DNA of 64,000 nucleotides from Novosphingobium sp. MD-1 (GTDB lineage Bacteria; Pseudomonadota; Alphaproteobacteria; Sphingomonadales; Sphingomonadaceae), in contig NZ_BBXA01000020.1 in the NCBI RefSeq assembly GCF_001014975.1, positions 62,001-126,000 of the forward strand, in the 5' to 3' direction. Positions within the stretch are counted from its first letter, which is position 1; every line of letters starts with the position of its first letter. Positions 54,260 through 64,000 of this stretch are shown one piece after another. A program made the position numbers and the translations under genes. The notes below the pieces were generated by a model that saw nothing but the letters and a program-made list of their open reading frames with translations, ran no database searches and had not been told where the DNA came from.

Positions 54260-54537
54260 CAGCGCTTGCCCTTCTTGTCAGCGGCGTGGCCGGGGAAGTT
54301 GCGCGTGGGCGCGAACTCGCCAAGCTTGTGGCCGACCATCTCTTCCGAGACGGAGACGGGGATGAACTTCTGGCCGTTGTAGACGTTGAACGTCAGGCCA
54401 ACGAACTGCGGCAGGATCGTCGAACGCCGCGACCAGGTCTTGATCGGGCCGGCGCGGGTACCAGCGTCCTGAGCGGCTTCCGCCTTCTTCAGGAGATGCA
54501 GGTCGACGAAGGGGCCCTTCCAGACGGAACGTGCCAT
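54259..54537 (-). CDS. rpsS: 30S ribosomal protein S19
   Basis: A 92-residue S19: [38 protein letters not shown] and [24 protein letters not shown]. It sits in the 30S head with S13. It is six bases from rplB and overlaps rplV by one. Confidence 0.99.
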   Translation of the reverse strand: MARSVWKGPFVDLHLLKKAEAAQDAGTRAGPIKTWSRRSTILPQFVGLTFNVYNGQKFIPVSVSEEMVGHKLGEFAPTRNFPGHAADKKGKR

Positions 54538-54543
54538 GGTCGA

Positions 54544-55380
54544 TTACCTCTTCTTCTTCGCGTGGCGCGAACGGATGATGAACTTGTCCGTCTGCTTGTT
54601 GTGACGGGTGCGGGCGCCCTTGGTCGGCTTGCCCCACGGCGTCACGGGATGGCGGCCGCCCGAAGTCCGGCCTTCACCACCACCATGCGGGTGGTCGACC
54701 GGGTTCTTGGCGACACCGCGCGTCAGCGGACGCTTGCCCAGCCAGCGGTTGCGGCCGGCCTTGGCAAGGTTCTGGTTCGAGTTGTCGGGGTTCGACACCG
54801 CACCCACGGTGCCCATGCAGTCACCGCGCAGGTAGCGCTGCTCGCCCGAGTTCAGGCGGACGATGACCATGCCGCGGTCACGGCCGACGAGCTGCACATA
54901 GGTGCCCGCCGAACGCGCGATCTGGCCACCCTTGCCCGGCTTCATCTCCACGTTGTGGATGATGGTGCCGACCGGCATCTGCGACAGCAGCATGGCGTTG
55001 CCCGGCTTCACGTCGGTCTTTTCGCCGGCGACGACGACGTCACCAACGGCCAGACGCTGCGGCGCCAGGATATAAGCCTGCTCGCCGTCCTCGTACTTGA
55101 CGAGAGCGATGAACGCGGTGCGGTTGGGGTCGTATTCCAGACGCTCGACGGTGGCCGGCATGTCCCACTTGCGACGCTTGAAGTCGATGTAGCGGTACTT
55201 CTGCTTGTGGCCGCCCGCGATGCCGCGCGAGGTCACATGCCCCTTGTTGTTGCGGCCGCCGGTCTTGTTCTTGCCTTCGGTCAGCGCCTTGACGGGCTTG
55301 CCCTTCCACAGCGACGACTTGTCGACGAGGATCAGGCCGCGGCGCGCGGGGCTGGTCGGATTGTAGTTCTTGAGTGCCAT
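54544..55380 (-). CDS. rplB: 50S ribosomal protein L2
   Basis: A 278-residue L2, important for the peptidyl-transferase centre and subunit joining. [27 protein letters not shown] starts it. [21 protein letters not shown] follows, and [25 protein letters not shown] near the end holds the essential histidine. Fully typical. Confidence 0.99.
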   Translation of the reverse strand: MALKNYNPTSPARRGLILVDKSSLWKGKPVKALTEGKNKTGGRNNKGHVTSRGIAGGHKQKYRYIDFKRRKWDMPATVERLEYDPNRTAFIALVKYEDGEQAYILAPQRLAVGDVVVAGEKTDVKPGNAMLLSQMPVGTIIHNVEMKPGKGGQIARSAGTYVQLVGRDRGMVIVRLNSGEQRYLRGDCMGTVGAVSNPDNSNQNLAKAGRNRWLGKRPLTRGVAKNPVDHPHGGGEGRTSGGRHPVTPWGKPTKGARTRHNKQTDKFIIRSRHAKKKR

Positions 55381-55393
55381 GGTCGTGCGCGCC

Positions 55394-55699
55394 TCAGATA
55401 CCGCTGGTCACGTCGATCGACTGGCCAGCAGCCAGCGTCACGACGGCCTTCTTGACGTCCGAACGGCGATAGGGCTTGCCCTTCCACCGCTTGGTCTTGC
55501 CCTTCTGGGTCAGGGTGTTCACACCCGTGACCTTCACGTTGAAGAGGGCTTCGACCGCCGCCTTGATCTCCGGCTTGGTCGCGGAATCCGCCACCTTGAA
55601 GACCACGGCGTTGTGCTCGCTGAGCAGCGTCGCCTTTTCGGTGATGTGGGGAGCCACGATCACGTCATAGTGACGCGTGTCGATTGCGTCCTTAGCCAT
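55394..55699 (-). CDS. rplW: 50S ribosomal protein L23
   Basis: A 101-residue L23: [29 protein letters not shown], then [29 protein letters not shown]. It is the docking site for trigger factor and SRP at the tunnel exit. It overlaps rplD by eight bases. Confidence 0.98.
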   Translation of the reverse strand: MAKDAIDTRHYDVIVAPHITEKATLLSEHNAVVFKVADSATKPEIKAAVEALFNVKVTGVNTLTQKGKTKRWKGKPYRRSDVKKAVVTLAAGQSIDVTSGI

Positions 55700-56315
55700 T
55701 GAAACGCGCCTCCAGCTTTTCGACCGCGGCGCGCGTCAGCACCAGCGTATCATGCTTCAGGATGTCGTAGACATTGGCGCCGACGGCGGGGAGCACGTTC
55801 ACGCCAACCAGGTTGGCCGAAGCGCGGGCGAAACCTTCGTTCACCTGTTCACCGTCGATCACCAGCACCTTCTTGCCGAAGCCCGCCTTGGCGAGCTGGC
55901 CAGCCAGCGCCTTGGTCTTGGCGTCCTTCAGCTCCAGGCTGTCGACGACCACCAGACCCTGCTGGGCCTTGGCGGAGAGCGCCATCTTGAGGCCGAGCGC
56001 GCGAACCTTCTTGTTCAGCGAGATGTTGAACTCGCGAACGCGCGGGCCGTGCGCCTTGCCGCCGCCGATGAACACGGGCGCCTTGCGGTCGCCGTGACGG
56101 GCGGTGCCGCCGCCCTTCTGGCGGCCGAACTTCTTGCCGGTGCGGGCGACGTCGGAACGTTCGCGCGCCTTGCGGGCGATGCCGCGACGGTTTTCAAGCT
56201 GCCACGTCACGACGCGATGCAGGATGTCGGTGCGCGGCGCGATGCCGAACACGTCATCCGAAAGCTCGACGTCGCCAGCGGCGCTACCGTCCAGATTGAG
56301 GACCTGAACCTTCAC
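55692..56315 (-). CDS. rplD: 50S ribosomal protein L4
   Basis: A 207-residue L4: [51 protein letters not shown] includes the tunnel loop, and [25 protein letters not shown] is near the end. In E. coli L4 regulates the S10 operon. It starts with GTG at 56315, preceded by AGGAGGG, three bases after the rplC stop. Confidence 0.98.
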   Translation of the reverse strand: MKVQVLNLDGSAAGDVELSDDVFGIAPRTDILHRVVTWQLENRRGIARKARERSDVARTGKKFGRQKGGGTARHGDRKAPVFIGGGKAHGPRVREFNISLNKKVRALGLKMALSAKAQQGLVVVDSLELKDAKTKALAGQLAKAGFGKKVLVIDGEQVNEGFARASANLVGVNVLPAVGANVYDILKHDTLVLTRAAVEKLEARFNG

Positions 56316-56318
56316 GAC

Positions 56319-57077
56319 TTAGCCCTCCTGGCCTTCGGTCGACTCGACCGCCGCGACGTCTGCCGCAGGCGTGTCGGCCGGAGCCGCATCGTTGTTGTTG
56401 GCGACCTGCTTGAGGCCGGCGGGGTACGGGGCTTCCGCGTGGCGATCGACCTTCACGGCGTCGCGGACGAGCAGCCAGCCGTTCTTCGCGCCCGGGACCG
56501 AGCCCTTGACGAAGATCAGCCCGCGTTCGTCGTCGGTGCGGACGACTTCGAGGTTCTGCTGGGTGCGCTGACGGTCGCCCATGTGGCCGGCCATCTTCTT
56601 GTTCTTGAAGACGCGGCCCGGATCCTGGCGGTTACCGGTCGAACCGTGGGCACGGTGCGAGATCGAGACGCCGTGCGTCGCGCGCATACCGCCGAAACCC
56701 CAGCGCTTCATGGCGCCGGCGAAGCCCTTGCCCTGCGTGTGGCCGGTGATGTCGACATACTGCCCGGCGACGAAGTGCGAAGCGGCGATGGTGGAGCCGA
56801 CATCGAGCAGCGCGTCGTCAGCGACGCGGAACTCGGCGACCTGCATCTTCAGCTCGACTTCCGCCTTCGCGAAATGTTCGCGCTGCGGCTTGGCGACGTT
56901 CTTCTGCTTGGCCTGGCCTGCACCCAGCTGCAGCGCGACGTAACCGTCGCGGTCTGCGGTGCGGACCGAAACCACCTGGCAATTTTCAAGCGAAAGGACG
57001 GTGACCGGCACGTGCCGACCATCTTCCTGGAAAAGGCGGGTCATCCCGACCTTCTTCGCGATCACGCCGGTGCGCAT
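56319..57077 (-). CDS. rplC: 50S ribosomal protein L3 with acidic C-terminal extension
   Basis: A 252-residue L3, against about 210 in E. coli. [27 protein letters not shown] is the start and [49 protein letters not shown] the conserved core, including the glutamine that is methylated in E. coli. The last 40 residues ([23 protein letters not shown] onward) are Ala/Asp/Glu rich. The ATG at 57077 has GGAG nine bases before it; a start six codons upstream is rejected. Confidence 0.97.
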   Translation of the reverse strand: MRTGVIAKKVGMTRLFQEDGRHVPVTVLSLENCQVVSVRTADRDGYVALQLGAGQAKQKNVAKPQREHFAKAEVELKMQVAEFRVADDALLDVGSTIAASHFVAGQYVDITGHTQGKGFAGAMKRWGFGGMRATHGVSISHRAHGSTGNRQDPGRVFKNKKMAGHMGDRQRTQQNLEVVRTDDERGLIFVKGSVPGAKNGWLLVRDAVKVDRHAEAPYPAGLKQVANNNDAAPADTPAADVAAVESTEGQEG

Positions 57078-57298
57078 GATCCAATACTCCATCACAGAGG
57101 CCTGCGAGGCCCATCCCCGCAGGCGTGTTCAGCCCGTATTGTGAAGCATGCCCCGTCCGGGCTGAGTGCCCCCGCATAACGGGAGCGAACGGGGGACGCT
57201 TGCCCGGCCAGTTGCCCCGAAGGACGAATGCCGGAGGTATCCCAAGAATGAAAAGCTTCAGCTTTTCGTTCGCTGTCCTCGAGAAAGCGAGGACCTCG

Positions 57299-57360
57299 GG
57301 CCGGTTTGAAGAACCTGAGAGGTTCGATCCGGCCTCTTGAGACCCCCGCTTGCGCGGGGG
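57299..57360. repeat. Structured 300-base spacer between rpsJ and rplC
   Basis: In 57078-57377 no gene was found. GGCCGG (57299-57304) pairs with CCGGCC (57329-57334) around an inner AACC/GGTT stem, and CCCCCGC-TTGC-GCGGGGG follows at 57343-57360, right after the rpsJ stop. An 8-bp repeat GAAAAGCT-TC-AGCTTTTC lies near 57250-57267. No T-run and no obvious -35/-10 pair. Could be an L4-type attenuator or a second promoter region. Confidence 0.45.
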
Positions 57361-57377
57361 CTGAAACGCAAGCTGGG

Positions 57378-57689
57378 TTACGCCAGCTTGATCTCGACGT
57401 TGACGCCGGCCGCGAGGTCCAGCTTCATCAGCGCGTCGACAGTGGCCGCGTTGGGCTGCACGATGTCGAGCAGGCGCTTGTAGGTGCGGACCTCGAACTG
57501 CTCACGCGACTTCTTGTCGATGTGCGGTCCACGGTTGACGCAGAACTTCTCGATGCGCGTCGGCAGCGGAATGGGGCCCCGGATGAGAGCGCCGGTGCGG
57601 CGCGCGGTGTCCGCGATTTCTCCAGTGGCCTGGTCAAGTACGCGATGATCAAAGGCCTTGAGGCGAATGCGGATATTCTGGGCTTCCAT
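57378..57689 (-). CDS. rpsJ: 30S ribosomal protein S10
   Basis: A 103-residue S10: [30 protein letters not shown], then [30 protein letters not shown]. It also acts with NusB in antitermination. First gene of the S10 set, 132 bases downstream of tuf with a terminator between; its own promoter was not identified. Confidence 0.98.
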   Translation of the reverse strand: MEAQNIRIRLKAFDHRVLDQATGEIADTARRTGALIRGPIPLPTRIEKFCVNRGPHIDKKSREQFEVRTYKRLLDIVQPNAATVDALMKLDLAAGVNVEIKLA

Positions 57690-57771
57690 GTCCGTTTACC
57701 GATGCGAAAGAGCAAAAACAAAACCGGCCATCCCACCCATCATCCCGAAGGAGAAAGCGGGCCGACCGATC

Positions 57772-57808
57772 AAAAAACCGGCCGGCGGGAGAGCGAATCT
57801 CCCGCCGG
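57772..57808 (-). terminator. Intrinsic terminator between tuf and rpsJ
   Basis: On the minus strand a perfect 10-bp stem (CCGGCGGGAG with CTCCCGCCGG, seven-base loop) followed by CCGGTTTTTTG. It lies 14 bases after the tuf stop, separating str from S10. Confidence 0.85.
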
Positions 57809-57821
57809 TGCGCGGCCTATA

Positions 57822-59012
57822 TTACTTCGTGATCTTGCTGACAACCCCCGAACCGACGGTCCGGCCGCCTTCGCGGATGGCGAAGCGAAGACCTTCGTCC
57901 ATGGCGATCGGCGCGATCAGCTTGACCGACAGCGTGATGTTGTCGCCCGGCATCACCATTTCGGTGCCTTCGGGAAGAACGACTTCACCCGTCACGTCGG
58001 TGGTGCGGAAGTAGAACTGCGGGCGGTAGTTGGCGAAGAACGGCGTGTGACGGCCACCTTCGTCCTTCGACAGCACGTAGACTTCGGCCGAGAATTCGGT
58101 GTGCGGCGTCACCGAACCGGGCTTGGCGAGAACCTGGCCACGCTCGACTTCTTCACGCTTGATACCACGGATCAGCGCACCGATGTTGTCGCCGGCTTCG
58201 CCCTGGTCGAGCAGCTTGCGGAACATTTCGACGCCGGTGACGGTGGTCTTGGCGGTGTCCTTGAGGCCGATGATCTCGACTTCTTCACCCACCTTGATGA
58301 TGCCGGTTTCGATACGGCCGGTGACGACCGTACCACGACCCGAGATCGAGAACACGTCTTCGACGGGCATCAGGAAGGGCTTGTCGGTCGGGCGCGGCGG
58401 CTGCGGGATGTAGCTGTCGACAGCGGCCATCAGCTCGTTGATCGAGTTCTTGCCGATCTCGTCGTTGCGACCTTCGAGAGCGGCCAGAGCCGAACCCTTG
58501 ATGATCGGAATATCGTCGCCCGGGAAATCGTACGACGACAGCAGTTCGCGCACTTCCAGCTCGACGAGCTCGAGGATTTCCTCGTCGTCGACCTGGTCAA
58601 CCTTGTTCATGTACACGACGAGCGCCGGCACACCGACCTGGCGGGCGAGCAGGATGTGCTCGCGGGTCTGCGGCATCGGGCCGTCAGCGGCGTTCACGAC
58701 CAGGATCGCGCCGTCCATCTGGGCGGCACCGGTGATCATGTTCTTCACGTAGTCGGCGTGACCCGGGCAGTCGACGTGCGCGTAGTGACGGTTGGCCGTC
58801 TCGTACTCGACGTGGGCGGTCGAGATCGTGATGCCGCGCTCGCGCTCTTCCGGAGCCTTGTCGATGTTGGCATAGTCGGTGAACGTCGCGCCACCGGTTT
58901 CCGCGAGCACCTTGGTGATCGCGGCGGTCAGCGTGGTCTTGCCATGGTCGACGTGACCGATGGTGCCGATGTTGCAGTGCGGCTTGTTCCGCTCAAACTT
59001 AGCCTTGGCCAT
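57822..59012 (-). CDS. tuf: Translation elongation factor Tu
   Basis: A 396-residue EF-Tu that delivers aminoacyl-tRNA. G1 GHVDHGKTT, switch [15 protein letters not shown] and GSAL specificity elements, then domains 2 and 3 with [13 protein letters not shown]. Only copy in this window; many proteobacteria have two. It follows fusA by 140 bases containing a small hairpin. Confidence 0.99.
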   Translation of the reverse strand: MAKAKFERNKPHCNIGTIGHVDHGKTTLTAAITKVLAETGGATFTDYANIDKAPEERERGITISTAHVEYETANRHYAHVDCPGHADYVKNMITGAAQMDGAILVVNAADGPMPQTREHILLARQVGVPALVVYMNKVDQVDDEEILELVELEVRELLSSYDFPGDDIPIIKGSALAALEGRNDEIGKNSINELMAAVDSYIPQPPRPTDKPFLMPVEDVFSISGRGTVVTGRIETGIIKVGEEVEIIGLKDTAKTTVTGVEMFRKLLDQGEAGDNIGALIRGIKREEVERGQVLAKPGSVTPHTEFSAEVYVLSKDEGGRHTPFFANYRPQFYFRTTDVTGEVVLPEGTEMVMPGDNITLSVKLIAPIAMDEGLRFAIREGGRTVGSGVVSKITK

Positions 59013-59100
59013 TGTTCAAACCTTCTTTTCACTAGCTGTTGATTGCTGTTGGAGACGGCACCCGCCAGACTCGCGCCAGAAAATCAGGCGCCGCCCCTAG

Positions 59101-59119
59101 CCTGATCCGCGGGATCAGG
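59101..59119. repeat. Hairpin between fusA and tuf
   Basis: CCTGATCC-GCG-GGATCAGG, extendable by one G-C pair, 34 bases after the fusA stop. No T-run on the minus strand. Possible partial attenuator or processing site. Confidence 0.45.
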
Positions 59120-59152
59120 CAAGCTTTCCTATGTTCCCCCGATCGGACCCGA

Positions 59153-61225
<2,073 letters not shown>

Positions 61226-61349
61226 GGGGGTTTCCTTGGGTTCCGGAGGGGCCTGATGGATTCAGGCCCGCCCCATATGGTTACTTGCGTGACCGTTTAA
61301 AGACGGGCGGCCCTGCCAGCCGGTGGCGGCGGCGGGGCTGCCGGCCTTT

Positions 61350-61820
61350 TTACCACCGGTAGTGGCTGAACGCGCGGTTCGCGTCGGCCATGCGGTGGGT
61401 GTCTTCGCGCTTCTTCACCGCGTTGCCACGGTTGTTGGCGGCGTCGAGCAGCTCGGCCGAAAGGCGCGCCGACATCGTCGTTTCCGAACGGTTGCGCGCG
61501 GCCGTGATCAGCCAGCGGATCGCCAGCGCCTGGGCGCGTTCCGGACGGACTTCGACGGGGACCTGGTAGGTCGCACCGCCGACGCGGCGCGAACGCACTT
61601 CGATCTGCGGCTTCACGTTGTTCAGCGCATCGTGGAACAGCTGCACCGGATCCGCCTTGGCGCGGGTCTGCATGGTGTCGAGCGCACCGTAGACGATGCT
61701 TTCCGCGACCGACTTCTTGCCGTCGAGCATGAGGTTGTTCATGAACTTCGACAGGACCTGATCACCGAACTTGGGATCGGGCAGGATGACCCGCTTTTCG
61801 GGCCTACGACGACGAGACAT
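61350..61820 (-). CDS. rpsG: 30S ribosomal protein S7
   Basis: A 156-residue S7: [35 protein letters not shown], then [25 protein letters not shown]. It nucleates the 30S head and regulates the str operon in E. coli. The ATG at 61820, eight bases after AAGGAA, is used; an in-frame start 13 codons upstream lacks support. Confidence 0.99.
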   Translation of the reverse strand: MSRRRRPEKRVILPDPKFGDQVLSKFMNNLMLDGKKSVAESIVYGALDTMQTRAKADPVQLFHDALNNVKPQIEVRSRRVGGATYQVPVEVRPERAQALAIRWLITAARNRSETTMSARLSAELLDAANNRGNAVKKREDTHRMADANRAFSHYRW

Positions 61821-61906
61821 CTTGAATTCCTTCTGATCGGGCCAGCGGCCCACATCCACCGACCGGCAGGGCGCGACCCATCGGCGCGCGCCTGCCCGGG
61901 ATTAGC

Positions 61907-62278
61907 TCACTTCGGACGCTTCGCGCCGTACTTCGAGCGGCTCTGCTTGCGGTCCTTCACGCCCTGCGTGTCGAGCACGCCGCGCAGCACGTGATAGCGC
62001 ACGCCCGGAAGGTCGCGCACACGGCCGCCGCGGATCAGCACCACCGAGTGCTCCTGCAGGTTGTGGCCTTCGCCCGGGATGTAGGAAATGACTTCGCGCT
62101 GGTTCGTCAGGCGAATCTTGGCGACCTTGCGAAGCGCCGAGTTCGGCTTCTTCGGAGTCGTGGTGTAAACGCGGGTGCAGACGCCGCGCTTCTGCGGGTT
62201 CTGCTCCATGGCAGGGACCTTGCTCTTGGCCTTCTGCGGAACGCGACCCTTACGGATCAGCTGGTTGATAGTGGGCAT
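61907..62278 (-). CDS. rpsL: 30S ribosomal protein S12, arginine at residue 88
   Basis: A 123-residue S12 of the decoding centre. [23 protein letters not shown] starts it. The PKKPNS loop keeps K43, but the second streptomycin loop reads GGRVRDLPG, so residue 88 is Arg (codon CGC, 62017-62015) where E. coli and most bacteria have Lys. K88R is a well-known streptomycin-resistance substitution. First gene of the str operon; its promoter lies about 330 bases upstream. Confidence 0.98.
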   Translation of the reverse strand: MPTINQLIRKGRVPQKAKSKVPAMEQNPQKRGVCTRVYTTTPKKPNSALRKVAKIRLTNQREVISYIPGEGHNLQEHSVVLIRGGRVRDLPGVRYHVLRGVLDTQGVKDRKQSRSKYGAKRPK

Positions 62279-62604
62279 GAAGTACTCTTCACCTTGATTG
62301 TGGCACGGCCGGCAAAGGTGAAGGGTCAAAAGTCCGCCGGATGGATGGCTGCGGGCAAATGCCCGGGCCCAACCCTGCATGCGCAGGATCCCTCGGCGAG
62401 CCTGAAACGCTCCACCCGGGCAAACAGCGCCGGGTTACTTTGACGGATTGCATGGCAGGCGGACACCACGATAATTCGCGCGCCCGGCCCAACGGCGAAA
62501 GCCCCAAGACCAACGGAAAACCGCCGCCCGAGGCTTGCATACGCACCGGCAATGTTCAGCTCTACAGACGATGGCAGGTCTTGCGACCCGATCGACCGAG
62601 CGCG
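62279..62604. other. Long leader of the str operon, no gene found
   Basis: About 325 bases between the rpsL start and the promoter at 62605-62633. Open frames here have no ribosome-binding site or recognisable domain. Short GC-rich hairpins occur, for example CCCGGG-N9-CCGGG near 62416-62434. A second promoter closer to rpsL was not seen. Confidence 0.4.
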
Positions 62605-62633
62605 CCATTACGAGGAAACCGCCGGAACGTCAA
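62605..62633 (-). promoter_or_regulatory. Promoter of the str operon
   Basis: Reading leftward, TTGACG (62633-62628), 17 bases, TAATGG (62610-62605), then CGCGC. Same -35 as the rpsM promoter and a similar GC-rich discriminator. Confidence 0.5.
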
Positions 62634-62676
62634 GGACAGGCCCCGCGCGGGCGGCGGCACGCAACAGCGAACAGGG

Positions 62677-62692
62677 CGTTCCGAACGGAACG
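62677..62692. promoter_or_regulatory. Inverted repeat CGTTCCG-AA-CGGAACG between the str and tonB genes
   Basis: Seven-base arms with a two-base centre, 145 bases before the TonB-like gene and 44 bases upstream of the str -35. Candidate regulator site; no family assigned. Confidence 0.4.
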
Positions 62693-62837
62693 GCTCCGTC
62701 TCTTTAAATCCACTATTTTGGTAGAGATTTCTCTTCGACCCACGGCCGATCGATGGTATGTTGCATCATTACGATGATCGTCCCACCCCGGACGGCCGGG
62801 ACAAAACGGGACGACGCAAGCCGAGAGAGGTGTGCCG

Positions 62838-63581
62838 ATGGTCCACGTTGATGAACACGGTAACTGGCGAACGGGCGCCGCCATGCGTCTGGTCGAAGGG
62901 AGGCTGGGCGGAAAACTGGGCGGAAGACTGGGCACGGCCGCCGCCGTGACGGCGCTGCATGTCGGCATCGGCATGGCGCTGCTGTCCACTTTTGCGGGCG
63001 GGGTGATCGCGGAAACGGTTCGCGATGCCTTGCCGACGATGTGGTTCGCCCCGCCTGCCCCTCCGCCCAAGCCATTGCCCACGCTCGAACCGAAAGCCGC
63101 GCGCGACAAGCAGGAGATCAAGGTTCCCGACAAGGGCATCGACCTCGACGCCGGCAAGGACCTGTTCCTGGGAGCCAATGACAAGGTAACTCCTGTCGAT
63201 CCGGGAACCCTGACGATCGGCGGAGGCGATCTTGGCGGCGATGTCGGCGGCCTCGGACCGACACCGACGCCCTCGCCCATGTTCACGCCCAAGGCGGCCC
63301 GTCCTCGCGGCGATGCCGGCCTGTGGATCACCCGCAACGATTACCCCACCCGCGCGATCCGTGAAAACTGGGAAGGCCTCACCAGGTTGCGGCTGGGCAT
63401 AGGCGCTGACGGGCGGGTCACCGGCTGCGAAGTGATCGGCAGCAGCGGGCATGACGAACTCGACCGCGCGGCCTGCGCCAAAGTAAGCGCACGCGCCCGG
63501 TTCGATCCCGCCACCGACAAGGATGGCGCGAAAACCGCCGGCAGCTTTACCACAGCGATCCGCTGGCAGATCACCGACTGA
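62838..63581 (+). CDS. Energy transducer TonB family protein
   Basis: A 247-residue TonB-like protein. One membrane helix near residues 33-57 (TAAAVTALHVGIGMALLST), a proline-rich start of the periplasmic span (FAPPAPPPKPLP), a Gly/Asp/Pro linker and a C-terminal TonB domain (GLTRLRLGIGADGRVTGCEVIGSSGHDELDRAAC). It couples proton-motive force to TonB-dependent receptors such as the two in this window, but no ExbB/ExbD is adjacent. The ATG at 62838 has GAGAGAGG upstream; two residues of extension are possible from a GTG. Confidence 0.85.
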   Translation: MVHVDEHGNWRTGAAMRLVEGRLGGKLGGRLGTAAAVTALHVGIGMALLSTFAGGVIAETVRDALPTMWFAPPAPPPKPLPTLEPKAARDKQEIKVPDKGIDLDAGKDLFLGANDKVTPVDPGTLTIGGGDLGGDVGGLGPTPTPSPMFTPKAARPRGDAGLWITRNDYPTRAIRENWEGLTRLRLGIGADGRVTGCEVIGSSGHDELDRAACAKVSARARFDPATDKDGAKTAGSFTTAIRWQITD

Positions 63582-63683
63582 CCGCACGGGAAGGGGCGCC
63601 GCATCCGGGTCGGCGTCCCTTATCCGGTATCGGCGCTCCCGGGCACCAGCGTTCCCCTGCAACCTCGGCGTGTACCATCACCG

Positions 63684-63708
63684 GGAACCGGTGAGGGTTC
63701 CGATCGTT
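63684..63708 (+). promoter_or_regulatory. EcfG-type (general stress response) promoter
   Basis: GGAAC, 16 bases, CGTT: the exact alphaproteobacterial EcfG consensus, 36 bases before the start of the glycine-zipper gene. The -35 GGAAC overlaps a small hairpin TCACCGG-GAA-CCGGTGA (63678-63694). Confidence 0.65.
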
Positions 63709-63744
63709 GCGCCACCATATTCCAAGCCAATCGGGGGAAGCTTC

Positions 63745-64000
63745 ATGACCTTTCGCATCAAATCCTCGCTGACTGCGGCCATTGCGGTCGCCGCCCTCGC
63801 CGCTACCTCGCCGGCGCAGGCGCGCGATTGCAGCAAGCGGATCAGCAAGACCGGCGGCGCGGTGATCGGCGCGGTCGGCGGTGCGGTGCTCGGCAAGGTC
63901 ATCGCGGGCGGAACCGCCGGCACGCTGATCGGCGCGGCGGCGGGTGGCGTTGCAGGCCACGAGATCGCCCGCAAGAACAAGAACAAGTGCCGCTACGAAC
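63745..64000 (+). CDS. Glycine-zipper outer-membrane-type protein, 3' end outside window
   Basis: First 85 residues of a protein with a signal peptide ending at A-Q-A (about residue 26), then repeated Gly/Ala zipper helices (GGAVIGAVGGAVLGKVIAGG and GTLIGAAAGGVAGHEIA) and a basic end (RKNKNKCRYE). Such Rickettsia 17-kDa-like domains are found in outer-membrane or envelope-stress proteins. GGGGGAAG precedes the ATG. The EcfG-type promoter upstream suggests induction in the general stress response. It is cut by the window end. Confidence 0.85.
   Translation, partial: MTFRIKSSLTAAIAVAALAATSPAQARDCSKRISKTGGAVIGAVGGAVLGKVIAGGTAGTLIGAAAGGVAGHEIARKNKNKCRYE

Noticed and set aside
57317..57335. tRNA T-arm-like string GGTTCGATCC in the rpsJ-rplC gap
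   Set aside because: The flanks do not form the five-base T-stem, and no acceptor, D or anticodon arm can be placed around it.
59085..59125. Promoter for tuf from TTGCCT-N17-TAGGGG
   Set aside because: The -10 matches only two consensus positions and the spacer is a hairpin; tuf is more simply co-transcribed with fusA.
62341..62724. Rightward frame of about 127 codons upstream of rpsL
   Set aside because: No start context, signal or recognisable motif; it overlaps the str promoter and leader, so it is treated as noncoding.

Overview
The window comes from a high-GC alphaproteobacterium, most likely a sphingomonad near Novosphingobium. This is inferred from gene content: paired TonB-dependent receptors, an arginine at S12 residue 88, an RG-rich S5 N-terminus, an F1-ATPase zeta inhibitor, and the order of the ribosomal operons. 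No rRNA, tRNA, CRISPR array, insertion sequence or prophage was found. Most genes abut or overlap by a few bases.

Region 1 (1-3971, +) is the 3' part of a glycogen cluster: the end of glgA, then pgm and glgX. Region 2 (3962-7450, -) holds a TetR regulator, a c-type cytochrome and a Tat-exported FAD protein resembling p-cresol methylhydroxylase, followed upstream by an RBBP9-type hydrolase. The cytochrome gene has a readable promoter with a small inverted repeat over the predicted transcription start. Region 3 (7944-10949, +) is a compact trio: a polysaccharide-deacetylase-like protein, a flippase-like membrane protein and a GT4 glycosyltransferase. It looks like an uncharacterised envelope glycoconjugate module.

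Region 4 (11098-16056, -) has two TonB-dependent receptors, each followed by an intrinsic terminator. Region 5 (16159-19799) is a LysR regulator divergent from pirin, DoxX and nitroreductase genes, then an L,D-transpeptidase-like protein. Region 6 (20109-25845, +) is a complete RND efflux operon (adaptor, pump, outer-membrane channel). Region 7 (25852-32453) is a leucine-degradation operon (isovaleryl-CoA dehydrogenase, SnoaL-like protein, methylcrotonyl-CoA carboxylase beta and alpha, MaoC protein) with a divergent LysR gene. The alpha-subunit gene carries an internal segment of clearly lower GC that looks like a recombination patch.

Region 8 (32476-39518, mostly -) holds a small membrane protein, a NUDIX hydrolase, a 400-base interval with a near-consensus sigma-54 promoter, the grxD-bolA-zeta group and two tandem S9 peptidases. 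Region 9 (39670-62278, -) is the ribosomal str-S10-spc-alpha supercluster, from rpsL to rplQ. It is interrupted between adk and rpsM by a secreted SRPBCC protein, gdhA and a small lipoprotein. It is further divided by terminators after tuf and after rpmD. Promoters before rpsL, rplO and rpsM share a TTGAC-like -35, a 17-base spacer and a GC-rich discriminator. Region 10 (62838-64000, +) has a TonB protein and the start of a glycine-zipper protein preceded by a GGAAC-N16-CGTT promoter of the EcfG general-stress type.
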